A DNA stretch of 64,000 nt, taken from contig LNEK01000019.1 in NCBI GenBank assembly GCA_001464425.1, positions 47,321-111,320 on the forward strand, in the 5' to 3' direction. The stretch's first letter is position 1. Each line of letters opens with the position of its first letter. Of the stretch, positions 45,547 to 53,748 are shown one piece after another. Made by a program: the position numbers and the translations under genes. Under the pieces are notes generated by a model that was not told the DNA's origin, did not search any database, and saw nothing but the letters and a program-made list of their open reading frames with translations. Origin of the DNA: Alphaproteobacteria bacterium Ga0077535. Lineage in GTDB: Bacteria; Pseudomonadota; Alphaproteobacteria; Caulobacterales; Aquidulcibacteraceae.

Positions 45547-45609
45547 TTTATCGATAAATGATATGAACGCCATCCGAAGGCAAGCTGCTTTTTATCGAAA
45601 AATGATAAA
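45547..45609. promoter_or_regulatory. Paired operator-like sites, TTTATC-N7-GATAAA
   Basis: Two 17-bp direct copies, TTTATCGATAAATGATA (45547-45563) and TTTATCGAAAAATGATA (45591-45607), one mismatch, 44 bp apart (about four helical turns). Each contains the dyad TATC-N7-GATA; the second extends to TTTATC-N7-GATAAA. They lie 33 bp before the sppA start on one side and 113 bp before the 148-aa gene on the other, suggesting a transcription factor that controls one or both. I do not know which. Confidence 0.6.
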
Positions 45610-45721
45610 CATCCCGGCAGCGCCTCAGCATCTGCTCAGTCGGCGCGGCGCAAGATATTGCTGCTACAAGCCATTTTCGTCTGCCAGAAAGGCAGGCAAT
45701 ACTGCGTCCCTGGAGAGGCCT

Positions 45722-46168
45722 ATGCCGGAAGCCCGCAAACCAGGTTTCGCCAGTCAAGACTGGATACTGGAACAGCAAATGCGGGCCGAACTCGAGGCGG
45801 AAGCCTGGAAACGGCTGCGCCACGAAATGGCCGCTCCGCCCGCGCCGGTGGCGTTGCCGCCGCCCGCCAATGACGCCCCGGCCCCAACCAATTACCACCG
45901 CACCGGCAGCACCTTCCTCAAGGCCATAGTCCGCTTCGCACTGGCGGCCTTGGGCGCCTATTTGGCCTGGATCGCCGCCGTAGATTCTCAACTTGGCGAG
46001 GTCGAGGTCTGGTTTGCGGTGTCGGCGGGCTTTCTGGTGACGCTCTCTCTCAGCCTTCTCAGCCCCTTCCGTGGACTGGTCTATTTCCTGGCTGAGACGG
46101 CACGCTGGGTCATCGTCGTTGCGGCGGTGCTTGGCGGGCTCTGGTTCTTGTTGCAAGGACAGGGCTGA
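45722..46168 (+). CDS. Hypothetical membrane protein
   Basis: A 148-aa product that the track hides inside an 810-aa ORF; the true start is MPEARKPGFASQDWI with GGAGAGG 3-9 nt upstream. A cytoplasmic, Pro-rich N-terminal 60 residues is followed by three hydrophobic segments (about residues 62-81, 88-110 and 119-143). No family recognised. The gene is divergent from sppA and precedes the glycosyltransferase gene by 18 nt, so it may be the first gene of that transcript. Confidence 0.65.
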   Translation: MPEARKPGFASQDWILEQQMRAELEAEAWKRLRHEMAAPPAPVALPPPANDAPAPTNYHRTGSTFLKAIVRFALAALGAYLAWIAAVDSQLGEVEVWFAVSAGFLVTLSLSLLSPFRGLVYFLAETARWVIVVAAVLGGLWFLLQGQG

Positions 46169-46186
46169 GCCAGGGCTGCCCTACCT

Positions 46187-47701
46187 ATGAATGCATTCAT
46201 CGCGCGAACGCTCGAACGGCCTGAGCGCGCGCTCCTCTTTCTGATCGCCGCGCAGCTGGCGTTTTGGTCGCTCGCGCCACTGCTTTCGCATTCGGCCCCG
46301 CCGCTCGACGTTGTCGATATTCAAGCCACCGGCCGCGAGTGGGTGGTCGCTACTTTCAAGCACCCGAACACGCCTGGCCTCGTGCTCGAAGCCGTGCGCT
46401 TTCTCACCGGCGCTGCGGGATGGCCTGCTTACGTCGTCTCGCAACTTTTCATCGTTGCGACGTTTGCCTGCGTCTACGCACTCGGCCGCGACTTGCTCGA
46501 CCCCGGCCGCGCCTTCATCGGCACAGCCCTGCTGACCGGCGTCTATTTCTTCTCGTGGCCCAGTCCCGAGTTCAATCACAACGTCATGCAGATGCCATTC
46601 TGGGCGCTCGCGTGTTTGGCGCTCTGGAAAGCGAGTACGAACGGTCGCCTCGTTTGGTGGGTCGTTCTTGGCGTCGCCGCGGGCCTTAGTCTTTGGGCAA
46701 AATATTCAAGCGCGATCCTGTTGCTGATCGCTGGCGTTTGGATGCTCTACGATCCGATTGCGCGAAAGAAAATCTTTACGCCCGGCCCATGGATCACGGC
46801 CATCGTCTGCGCGCTCGCTTTTGCACCGCAACTCATCTGGCTCATCGACAACGACTTCCAGCCCTTCGCCTACGCCGCGCGCCGCGCAACGAGCGTCGAT
46901 TTCACCGACACGCTCGGCTTCCTGCCAATCCAACTCGCGCACCACATCCCGATGTTCGTGCTGATGCTCTGCGCTGGCCTCTGGGGCAAACGCGCCGCAG
47001 AACCGCTGCAACCGCCGGACAAACGCGCGCTGCATTTCCTTCTGCTCATGGGCCTTGGCCCAGCCATCGTGCTCACGTTGATCGGCCTCGTCAGCGCCAG
47101 TGGTTTGCGCACCGCTTGGGGCGCGCCGATGTTCAATCTCTCCGGGCTGCTCGTTGTCGCGTTGCTCACCAACCGCATCGACGCACGCCGGCTGCGCGCC
47201 GTGTTCATGGGCGCGGGCGTGACGATTCTCTTCACGTCGACGCTCTATTTCGCGCACATGGCCTACGGCTACCAGCTCACCGGCAAACCACTTCGCGGCA
47301 ATTGGCCGGAAGCTCGCATCAACGCCGAACTCCAAGAACAATGGCGCGCCGCCACCAACAACGCGCCGCTCCGCATCGTCGCCGGTGATATCTGGAGCAC
47401 AGGCCTCATCGGCATGCGCGATCGCCCGCCGCCGCGCGTGCTGGTGAATGCCGACTACGAAATCTCGCCTTGGGTCACACCTGAAGACGTTGCTCGCAAC
47501 GGAGCACTCGTGGTCTGGAGCGGCAGCGAGCCCGCGGCCCTCGCAGGCTTCCTCGGAGACCGCCCGCGCAATCAGCTGGACTTCCTGCCCGAGCACGCCC
47601 GCCCCGATACGCAAACCGTGACGATGCACTACGTCGTCATTCCCCCGAGTGAAATCACTTTGCCGCCCGAAACGCCGAGCGCTACGACTGCGCCGCCATG
47701 A
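46187..47701 (+). CDS. GT39-like membrane glycosyltransferase
   Basis: ArnT/PMT-type polyprenyl-phosphate-sugar-dependent glycosyltransferase (504 aa, about 10-12 TM segments, then a soluble tail from about residue 380). The first periplasmic loop has DVVDIQATGREWVVATFKHPNTPGL, with the acidic pair expected for GT39, and an LPAEFNHN-like motif (here PSPEFNHNVMQMP). It probably transfers a sugar to lipid or O-antigen. It overlaps the methyltransferase by 4 nt. The convergent GT2 gene (GtrB-like) may supply the lipid-linked donor. Confidence 0.8.
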   Translation: MNAFIARTLERPERALLFLIAAQLAFWSLAPLLSHSAPPLDVVDIQATGREWVVATFKHPNTPGLVLEAVRFLTGAAGWPAYVVSQLFIVATFACVYALGRDLLDPGRAFIGTALLTGVYFFSWPSPEFNHNVMQMPFWALACLALWKASTNGRLVWWVVLGVAAGLSLWAKYSSAILLLIAGVWMLYDPIARKKIFTPGPWITAIVCALAFAPQLIWLIDNDFQPFAYAARRATSVDFTDTLGFLPIQLAHHIPMFVLMLCAGLWGKRAAEPLQPPDKRALHFLLLMGLGPAIVLTLIGLVSASGLRTAWGAPMFNLSGLLVVALLTNRIDARRLRAVFMGAGVTILFTSTLYFAHMAYGYQLTGKPLRGNWPEARINAELQEQWRAATNNAPLRIVAGDIWSTGLIGMRDRPPPRVLVNADYEISPWVTPEDVARNGALVVWSGSEPAALAGFLGDRPRNQLDFLPEHARPDTQTVTMHYVVIPPSEITLPPETPSATTAPP

Positions 47702-48371
47702 CAACAGCGGCTGACGAAATCGCGTATATCGGCGACGAACTGGAACTGTTCTCCGCCGCGCAAAACTGGAAGAGCTATTGGGCTTCCAAAGTGCGCCCGT
47801 ACCTTGGCGCGCGCGTGCTAGATGTCGGCGCTGGCATTGGCGCCACAGTGCAATTGCTCGACACCGACCCGCACCAGCACTGGACCGCGCTCGAACCCGA
47901 TCCGCGCCTCGCCGAGCGCATGCGCGAACAGGGCATGCCGGCCAATTGCGAAATCAAAGTCGGCACACCATCCTCTACATCGACGTGCTCGAACACATCG
48001 AGGACGACAAAGCAGAAATGGCCCGCGCCGCAGAGCGCCTCCATTCGGGTGGTCGCATCATCGTGCTCGCGCCCGCTCACCAATATCTGTTCACGCCGTT
48101 CGATCGCGCCATCGGCCACTTCCGCCGTTACGACAAAACCTCGCTCGCAGCCGTGACGCCGCCCGGCCTCAAGATCGAGCGGCTCTTCCATCTCGACAGC
48201 GTCGGCATGCTCGCCAGCCTCGGCAACAAGCTCGTTCTGCGCTCAAGCTCGCCGAAGCCGTCGCAGATTGCGCTCTGGGATAATCTGATGGTGCCGTGCT
48301 CGCGCCTCGCCGACCCGCTGACCGGTTTCATGCTCGGCAAAACCGTAATCGGCGTTTGGCGTAAAGTTTAG
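47698..48371 (+). pseudogene. Frameshifted SAM-dependent methyltransferase
   Basis: The first frame from ATG 47698 gives 90 residues including motif I (ARVLDVGAGIGATVQLLD) and LEPDPRLAERM. It then breaks near 47968 (after CEIKVGT). The +1-type frame continues TILYIDVLEHIEDDKAEMARA, GGRIIVLAPAHQYLFTPFDRAIGHFRRYD, and ends GKTVIGVWRKV at 48371. Between the two, the residues normally linking motif II to III appear lost, so a short deletion caused the shift. Together about 223 of an expected 235-245 residues remain. If real, this is a pseudogene; it may also be an assembly error. Confidence 0.8.
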
Positions 48372-49336
48372 CGCCGCGCCTGCAACGGCTGCACCGTATC
48401 GCTGCGCTCGATAGCGGACACATACTCAAGCGCCCGCTCACGCACGCGCGGCGGCGTGTCCACGCGGCCCAAGCTTGAAACGATGAGCGTGATCATCGTG
48501 AACAGCCCGGTCTGCACAAACAGCGTCAGCGCAAAGCCGGTTACCACCGTGACCCAGCCCGGCGTCGCCGCGCCCAGCATTTTCGCCGTGAACGCCGCCA
48601 CTACGACCAGCACAACCAAAGCCGCCATGGCCACCAGCGCCAGCGCCATCCGCGTCAGCACCAGATCGGCGAACACCATCACCGCGCGCATGCCGTGCAG
48701 CACCAGGCTCGGGAAATTCATCCGAGACTGCCCCGCATAGCGCGTGCCGCGATCCGTCGGCACATCGGCGCGCCGCAGCCGCGCTTTCACCACAGCCGCC
48801 GCCACATGGATCGACGTCTCCTGCATGCCGGACATGCGCTCCAACGCGCGCGGCGTCAGCGCCATGAAATTGCCGAAGCGCAGCACCTGGCCGGTCGCCA
48901 ATTTGAAGAGGCGCTTATAGACCGCATAGAAGGCCTGGAACGTCAGCGCTTCAGAGCGCTTGGCGCGCTCCGCAACCGCTACGTCCACGCCTTCAGCGCG
49001 AACAGCCGCGAGCAAGCGCGGAATGCTCTGCGGCGTATCCTCGCCATCGGAATCCATCACCACACAGGCGTCGATGTTCGCCAACGCATAGGCGTGCGCG
49101 AGCCCGATCGAGATCGCCATCTGGTGGCCGACATTGCGCGCCAGCCGAAGGATCTCGCCCGAAACGCCCGCCTCCTTAAACGCCAACACCTCCGGCGGCG
49201 CGCCGAGTGATCCGTCGTCCACGGCAATGATGTGAAACCTGACCCCAGCTTCGCGCTCGGCGTCGGCCAAGCGTCTGCAGAGCTCGGCAAAGCTCTCTCG
49301 GTCCTCAAAGACTGGCATGACGATGGCCACGGTCAT
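48368..49336 (-). CDS. GT2 glycosyltransferase (DPM1/GtrB-like)
   Basis: A 322-aa glycosyltransferase that probably makes a polyprenyl-phosphate-linked sugar. The GT-A domain has the nucleotide-binding IVMPVFEDRESFAELCRRL, AVDDGS, the DxD-like VVMDSDGEDTP, and ERAKRSEAL; two TM segments at the C-terminus (about residues 230-252 and 263-289) match the GtrB/ArnC-like arrangement. It converges on the broken methyltransferase and the GT39 gene, so the three may form one sugar-modification locus. Confidence 0.85.
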   Translation of the reverse strand: MTVAIVMPVFEDRESFAELCRRLADAEREAGVRFHIIAVDDGSLGAPPEVLAFKEAGVSGEILRLARNVGHQMAISIGLAHAYALANIDACVVMDSDGEDTPQSIPRLLAAVRAEGVDVAVAERAKRSEALTFQAFYAVYKRLFKLATGQVLRFGNFMALTPRALERMSGMQETSIHVAAAVVKARLRRADVPTDRGTRYAGQSRMNFPSLVLHGMRAVMVFADLVLTRMALALVAMAALVVLVVVAAFTAKMLGAATPGWVTVVTGFALTLFVQTGLFTMITLIVSSLGRVDTPPRVRERALEYVSAIERSDTVQPLQARR

Positions 49337-49428
49337 GAGAGGACCCTAGTCAGCGGCGCCCTAAGCGTCGACCCCGGCGCTCGCCAAGCCATGTCGCTCA
49401 CGACCATCAGGAATGCGGGAAAGAAGAG

Positions 49429-49505
49429 TGGTCGGAGTAGCAAGATTCGAACTTACGACCCCCACGTCCCGAACGTGGTGCTCTACCAGGCTGAGCTATA
49501 CTCCG
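49429..49505 (-). tRNA. tRNA-Pro (anticodon CGG)
   Basis: On the minus strand the sequence CGGAGTATAGCTC... folds into a cloverleaf: 7-bp acceptor CGGAGTA/TACTCCG, D-arm GCTC/GAGC, anticodon stem CCACG/CGTGG with loop TTCGGGA (anticodon CGG), GTTCGAAT in the T-arm, discriminator A and encoded CCA. It reads the codon CCG. Confidence 0.95.
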
Positions 49506-49643
49506 AGGAGGCGGGCTTATAGACCGGCCCAAACGGGGATGCAACGGAGTGCGGGAGGGCCCCAGCTGCCGTCAGTTCCCCGCGCCAGAGCGCCGCTGTT
49601 GCATCGCCGCCCGGGCGCCTCTAAGTACGCGCTTCGCCGGTTT

Positions 49644-49718
49644 TGGGGTGTCGCCAAGCGGTAAGGCAGCGGTTTTTGGTACCGCCATTCCTAGGTTCGA
49701 ATCCTAGCACCCCAGCCA
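49644..49718 (+). tRNA. tRNA-Gln (anticodon TTG)
   Basis: TGGGGTGTCGCCAAGCGGT... folds as a cloverleaf with 7-bp acceptor TGGGGTG/CACCCCA, anticodon stem GCGGT/ACCGC and loop TTTTGGT (anticodon TTG), T-loop GTTCGAAT, discriminator G, encoded CCA. It reads CAA. The organism's gatCA genes suggest Gln-tRNA may be made through Glu-tRNA amidation. Confidence 0.95.
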
Positions 49719-49839
49719 GCCCTCGCTGAGCGAAGGCCGGCCACAAGCAGACCTTACGCAGCGCCAAGCCTTACGGGCTTCCCCGATTGCACGACGCTGT
49801 CTAAGAGCATCGCCCTCCAAGGCGTTTCAGAACGGAGCG

Positions 49840-50364
49840 ATGATGCCGCGCAAGAGCTATATCCCCGGCGATTTCGATTTGCGGGTCGGCCGATCCAAGA
49901 CAGGCCTTGGCCTCTACGCCGAAAGCGAAATCCCAAAGGGCGCGTGCGTCATCGAGTATGTCGGCGTCGAGCTGACCAAAGAACAAGAAGAGAAATCCAA
50001 CTCGAAGTATCTGTTCGAGATCAACGCCCGCAAAACCATCGACGGCACGCCGCGCTGGAACAAGGCGCGCTACATCAATCACTCATGCCGCGCCAATTGC
50101 GAGCCGAATATCCACAAGGCCCGCGTGTTCATTCACGCCAAGCGCAAGATCAAGCCGGGCGAAGAACTGAACTACGATTACGGCAAGGCCTATTTCACCG
50201 AGTACCTGAAAGACATCTGCGCTTGCCCGAAGTGCGAAGAAAAGCGCGCGGCGGCGAAAGCCGGCAAGAAGCCGACCGCCACTAAAGTCGCCAAGAACAA
50301 GGCGAAAGCTGCGAAGAAAAAGAAGGCCGCAAAAACCAAGAGCGCCAGCGCCGCGAAGCGGTAG
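49840..50364 (+). CDS. SET-domain protein-lysine methyltransferase with H1-like tail
   Basis: A 174-aa protein with a complete SET domain: TGLGLYAESEIPKGACVIEYVG at the start, the catalytic RYINHSCRANCEPN (80-83 NHSC) and GEELNYDYG (109-115), then a post-SET CxCxxC (127-132) that would complete a zinc site. A tail of about 40 residues is Lys/Ala-rich (e.g. KVAKNKAKAAKKKKAAKTK), like bacterial H1-type proteins. SET proteins methylate lysines; the bacterial target is unknown, possibly DNA-binding or ribosomal proteins. It lies 121 bp after tRNA-Gln; GGAG precedes the ATG. Confidence 0.85.
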   Translation: MMPRKSYIPGDFDLRVGRSKTGLGLYAESEIPKGACVIEYVGVELTKEQEEKSNSKYLFEINARKTIDGTPRWNKARYINHSCRANCEPNIHKARVFIHAKRKIKPGEELNYDYGKAYFTEYLKDICACPKCEEKRAAAKAGKKPTATKVAKNKAKAAKKKKAAKTKSASAAKR

Positions 50365-50381
50365 ATCAGAGACGCTTTACG

Positions 50382-51035
50382 TCAGCGCCTTCGCTGGTTC
50401 CAAGAATGACGGTTTGCGCGAGCGGCGATGCCTTTCAGCGCGGCGCCAAGCGCATCGGCATCGGGGATGCGCAGAGCGTGCGCATCCAGGATGTAGTTGC
50501 CGCCATCGGTAATAACCGGCTCGTTCGACTTACCCGCAATGCGCAGCGCCACTTCGTCGCCCGAGCATCCGGTTGCCCGCAGCGCTTCCTGAATGCGCGC
50601 CTGCGTGAGTGAAAAGCCAAAGCGCGTGACTTCGACCGGCAGCGGAAATGCGCCAAGCGTTTCCACCCACTTCGAACTATCGGCGATCACCACCATCTGC
50701 TTTGACGCGGCAGCCACGATCTTCTCACGCAACAGCGCCCCGCCGCCGCCTTTGATCAGCCGAAACTGCGGATCGACTTCATCGGCGCCATCGACATCAA
50801 CGTCGATCGCCGTGACCTGCGAGATCCCGAGCAACGGCACGCCGTGCTGTTCGGCCAAATTGCGTGTCGCTTCCGACGTGGGCACGCCTTTGACTTTGAG
50901 GCCTTGCTTCACCCGCTCACCCAATTGACGCACGAAATGGGCCGAGGTTGAGCCGGTGCCGAGGCCGACGATCATGCCGTCTTCGATAAAGTCGAGCGCG
51001 GCGATTGCGGCGTTCAGCTTGGGATCGTTGCTCAT
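50382..51035 (-). CDS. rpiA: Ribose-5-phosphate isomerase A, C-terminus frameshifted
   Basis: Interconverts ribose-5-P and ribulose-5-P. Motifs are intact up to residue about 205 (VGLGTGSTSAHFVRQLGE, VDVDGADEVDP, LIKGGGGALLREKIVA, VITDGGNYILD). Then ALKGIA is followed by ARANRHSWNQRRR. In the other frame the real C-terminus is visible: AQTVILGTSEGADVKRL with a stop at 50366. The expected GVVEHGLFIG stretch between them is missing, so a deletion of 3n+2 nt (about 29) shifted the frame. The gene overlaps glmU by 4 nt. See findings. Confidence 0.88.
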   Translation of the reverse strand: MSNDPKLNAAIAALDFIEDGMIVGLGTGSTSAHFVRQLGERVKQGLKVKGVPTSEATRNLAEQHGVPLLGISQVTAIDVDVDGADEVDPQFRLIKGGGGALLREKIVAAASKQMVVIADSSKWVETLGAFPLPVEVTRFGFSLTQARIQEALRATGCSGDEVALRIAGKSNEPVITDGGNYILDAHALRIPDADALGAALKGIAARANRHSWNQRRR

Positions 51036-52381
51036 GCCGGTTTGTCCTTGCGCTTCTTGGCGCGATTCTTATCCGCCCAGCCCTCGATGTTCGCCTGGCG
51101 CGCGCGCGCAACGCCAAGCGCGCCGTCCGGCACATCCTTGGTGATCACGCTGCCGGTGCCGGTGTACGCGCCTTTGCCGATTGTCACCGGCGCAACCAGC
51201 GCTGTGTCAGAACCGATGAAAGCATCTTCGCCAATCGTGGTGCGATATTTGTCGAACCCGTCGTAATTGCAGGTGATCGTGCCGCAGCCCAGATTGGCGC
51301 GCGCACCGATATCGGCGTCTCCGACATAGGTGAGGTGGCTCGCCTGCGCCTTCTCTCCGAACGTCGAATTCTTGATCTCGACGAAATTGCCGATTTTCAC
51401 CTTCGGCCCAAGCTTCGTCCCGGGGCGCAGACGCGCAGACGGGCCCACATTGGCGCCCTCGCCGATCTCGGCGCCTTCAATGTGGCAGAACGCCTTGATG
51501 CGCGCGCCCTTTGCAATCCTCACGCCTTTGCCGAAGAACACGTTCGGCTCGATCACAACATCAGCCGCGATTTGGGTATCGTGCGAGAAATATACGGTCG
51601 CCGGATCGATCAGCGTGACGCCCGCCTCCATGGCGGCGATGCGCATGCGCTGCTGAAAACCGACTTCGGCCGCCGCGAGTTCAACTTTGGAATTTACACC
51701 TAGCGTATCCGCCTCAACGCCGATCACGACATTGGTCTGTTCACCTGCAGCGCGCCCCAGAGCGACCACGTCGGTGAGATAATATTCGCCCTTCGCGTTC
51801 TCGTTCTTCACTTGCGCCAGCAGCTTGAACAAAGTCCGCGCATCGGCGCACAGCACACCCGAATTGCAGAGCTTTACCCCGCGCTCCTGCGCCGTTGCAT
51901 CCTTTTGTTCGACGATGCGTTCGACGCTGCCGTCCGCGGCAAGGAGCAGGCGCCCGTACCCAGTCGGATCGCGCGCCTCAAAGCCGAGGACCACAAGCCC
52001 GCCTTTTTCGGCGCGCAGCGCAAACATCGCTTCGATGCGCTCGACCGGAACGAACGGCGCATCGCCATAGAGGATCACGACATCGCCGTCGAAGCCCGCC
52101 ATCGCTTGTTCAGCCGCGCGCACCGCATGCGCAGTGCCCAGCGGCGGGTCCTGGATCACCGAGGCATTTGGCCCAAGCGCTTTGGCGACGTGCTCGCCTA
52201 CGATTGGAGAATGCGCGCCGGTGACGATGATGGTGCGTGCCGCGCCGGTGTCGGCCGCGGCCGCAATCGCCCAATCCAACATCGCGCGGCCGCCAACTTC
52301 ATGCAGCACTTTCGGCAATGCCGATTTCATCCGGGTGCCTTGGCCGGCGGCTAGAATGATTGCTGCTCGTGCACGGCTCAT
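51032..52381 (-). CDS. glmU: Bifunctional UDP-GlcNAc pyrophosphorylase/GlcN-1-P acetyltransferase
   Basis: Makes UDP-GlcNAc for murein and lipopolysaccharide. I start at ATG 52381 (MSRARAAIILAAGQGTRMKSALPKVLHEVGG); the longer ORF lacks conservation. The 449-aa product has the pyrophosphorylase motif LAAGQGTRMKSALPK, LYGDAPFVPV, KLCNSGV, and a left-handed beta-helix acetyltransferase half with the catalytic His in ASHLTYVGDADIG and NYDGFDKYRTTIG, ending in a basic tail. The rpiA start overlaps its stop. Confidence 0.95.
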   Translation of the reverse strand: MSRARAAIILAAGQGTRMKSALPKVLHEVGGRAMLDWAIAAAADTGAARTIIVTGAHSPIVGEHVAKALGPNASVIQDPPLGTAHAVRAAEQAMAGFDGDVVILYGDAPFVPVERIEAMFALRAEKGGLVVLGFEARDPTGYGRLLLAADGSVERIVEQKDATAQERGVKLCNSGVLCADARTLFKLLAQVKNENAKGEYYLTDVVALGRAAGEQTNVVIGVEADTLGVNSKVELAAAEVGFQQRMRIAAMEAGVTLIDPATVYFSHDTQIAADVVIEPNVFFGKGVRIAKGARIKAFCHIEGAEIGEGANVGPSARLRPGTKLGPKVKIGNFVEIKNSTFGEKAQASHLTYVGDADIGARANLGCGTITCNYDGFDKYRTTIGEDAFIGSDTALVAPVTIGKGAYTGTGSVITKDVPDGALGVARARQANIEGWADKNRAKKRKDKPA

Positions 52382-52448
52382 ATGTTGAAGCGCCTGTTGT
52401 CCGAATCCTGGGTAAGTTCTAGCCCACGGCAGGCTTGAGGGGCATCCC

Positions 52449-53141
52449 ATGACCAGCGGCGAACTCGCCGACGCCACCATTGTTTTCGACCTCGACGGAA
52501 CGCTCGTCGACACCGCGCCGGACCTGGTCCGTGCGCTCAACGAAACGATGGCGATCGAGGGCCTGCCGCGCGTGAAGTTAGACGCCGTGCGCTCCATGGT
52601 CGGACAAGGCGCCCGCGTATTGATCGAGCGCGCTGCGGCCCGGGCCGGGGTGAACTTTCGCGATGAGAAAATCGACCAACTGACCGAGGCGTTCGTGGAC
52701 TTCTATCGCGCCGACATCGCCCGCGAGTCGCGCCCATTTCCAGGCGTTGAGGACACTTTGGCCGGTCTCGCCGCGATGGGCGCGAAACTGGCCGTGTGCA
52801 CCAACAAGCGCACCGAGCTTTCGCTTCAGCTGCTGACGGCGCTCAACCTCACCGACTGGTTTGCCGCCATCGTCGGCGCTGACGCCGTGACGCAAAGAAA
52901 GCCCCACGCCGATCACTACCGCGCGGCGGTAGCGCGCGCGGGCGGGACGATCCGGCGTTCGGTCATGATCGGGGATACGGTCGCGGACGTGGCGACTGCG
53001 CGCGGTGCAGGCGCACCAGTGGCGGTTGTCGCATTCGGATATTGTGACGTCGGCGCCGAGAAGCTCGGCGCCGACGTTGTTCTCAATAGCTTTTCAGAGG
53101 TAGCGCCAGCTTGCCGGCGCCTTTTGGCGATCCGCCCTTAA
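52449..53141 (+). CDS. gph: HAD hydrolase, phosphoglycolate phosphatase-like
   Basis: A 230-aa HAD-superfamily phosphatase. Motif I FDLDGTLVDTAPDLVRALNE, motif II AVCTNKR, motif III Lys RKPHADHYRAAV, and motif IV MIGDTVADVATARGA are all present with a cap domain between I and II, as in Gph. The likely substrate is 2-phosphoglycolate, which arises from oxidative DNA damage, but close relatives have other substrates. Divergent from glmU across 67 bp. Confidence 0.88.
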   Translation: MTSGELADATIVFDLDGTLVDTAPDLVRALNETMAIEGLPRVKLDAVRSMVGQGARVLIERAAARAGVNFRDEKIDQLTEAFVDFYRADIARESRPFPGVEDTLAGLAAMGAKLAVCTNKRTELSLQLLTALNLTDWFAAIVGADAVTQRKPHADHYRAAVARAGGTIRRSVMIGDTVADVATARGAGAPVAVVAFGYCDVGAEKLGADVVLNSFSEVAPACRRLLAIRP

Positions 53142-53150
53142 TCGCAGCCC

Positions 53151-53399
53151 TTATGCGATTTCGAGGGGTCCCCGTGTCGCTGGCGTCGTCCGCTGTTCGC
53201 GCTCGTTCGTGCTCGCACGCTTCGTCGGGAAACCATTGACCATGTCGCTACGGACATCCGTCCGTGCAGAACGCATCGCAGCAACGAAACCCGCCTCAAT
53301 CAGCTTGATGTCGACTTGATAGCCGCGATCGCGCCAATATTCCTCGATCCGCTGCTTTAGGCGGCGCGCGCCGTCAGTATTGCAGAAATCGTGATCCAT
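53151..53399 (-). CDS. Small conserved hypothetical protein
   Basis: An 82-aa product starting MDHDFCNTDGARRLKQRIEEYWRDRGYQV, with a central VAAMRSARTDVRSDMVNG motif. I have an impression that short Caulobacterales/Hyphomonadales proteins with the same RIExYWRxRGY and MRSARxDVRSDMVNGxP pattern exist; the last 25 residues here look variable. Function unknown, no TM. Confidence 0.65.
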   Translation of the reverse strand: MDHDFCNTDGARRLKQRIEEYWRDRGYQVDIKLIEAGFVAAMRSARTDVRSDMVNGFPTKRASTNEREQRTTPATRGPLEIA

Positions 53400-53748
53400 T
53401 ACGCTCCACCACCTACATTTCTATCGGCGCCGGGCTGGCTCAAGGCCCCGTCCGTACACGCGGGATTTCGCTCCCACGCCTTAGCGTCAGCCCCCTGATC
53501 GCTTCGCAGCGAAGGCATATTCATCACCAAGCGAGGCGTGGATGTGGCGAGCGGGACAAGATCGTAAAACACGAAATCACGAACAGCTGATCGCGACTTC
53601 GCAATTTCAGCAATTTCGTGCCTCCCATCGCGCGGACGCCGGCATCGACGGCAACGAAAGCCCTCAAGGCGACGCAACATTTGCGCTTTCGAGGAACCCG
53701 GCGACGTTCGACTAGGCCGGAAGTGACCGGTAACGCACTACGCGATTT
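53400..53748. other. Intergenic, no supported gene
   Basis: The track ORF 53399-53680 minus has no recognisable domain and abnormal composition (Cys/Arg-rich start). The sequence holds only short AT-richer patches (for instance near 53590-53620) and no clear terminator. It probably contains the promoter of the 82-aa gene and spacer. Confidence 0.4.

Noticed and set aside
43736-46168. 810-aa plus-strand ORF
   Set aside because: Mostly antisense to sppA; only its last 148 codons form a real gene, annotated separately.
49429-49718. tRNA pair as an integration hotspot
   Set aside because: No integrase, flanking direct repeat or foreign-composition block was found next to either tRNA.
53399-53680. 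93-aa minus-strand ORF
   Set aside because: No conserved features and a poor start; more likely spacer.
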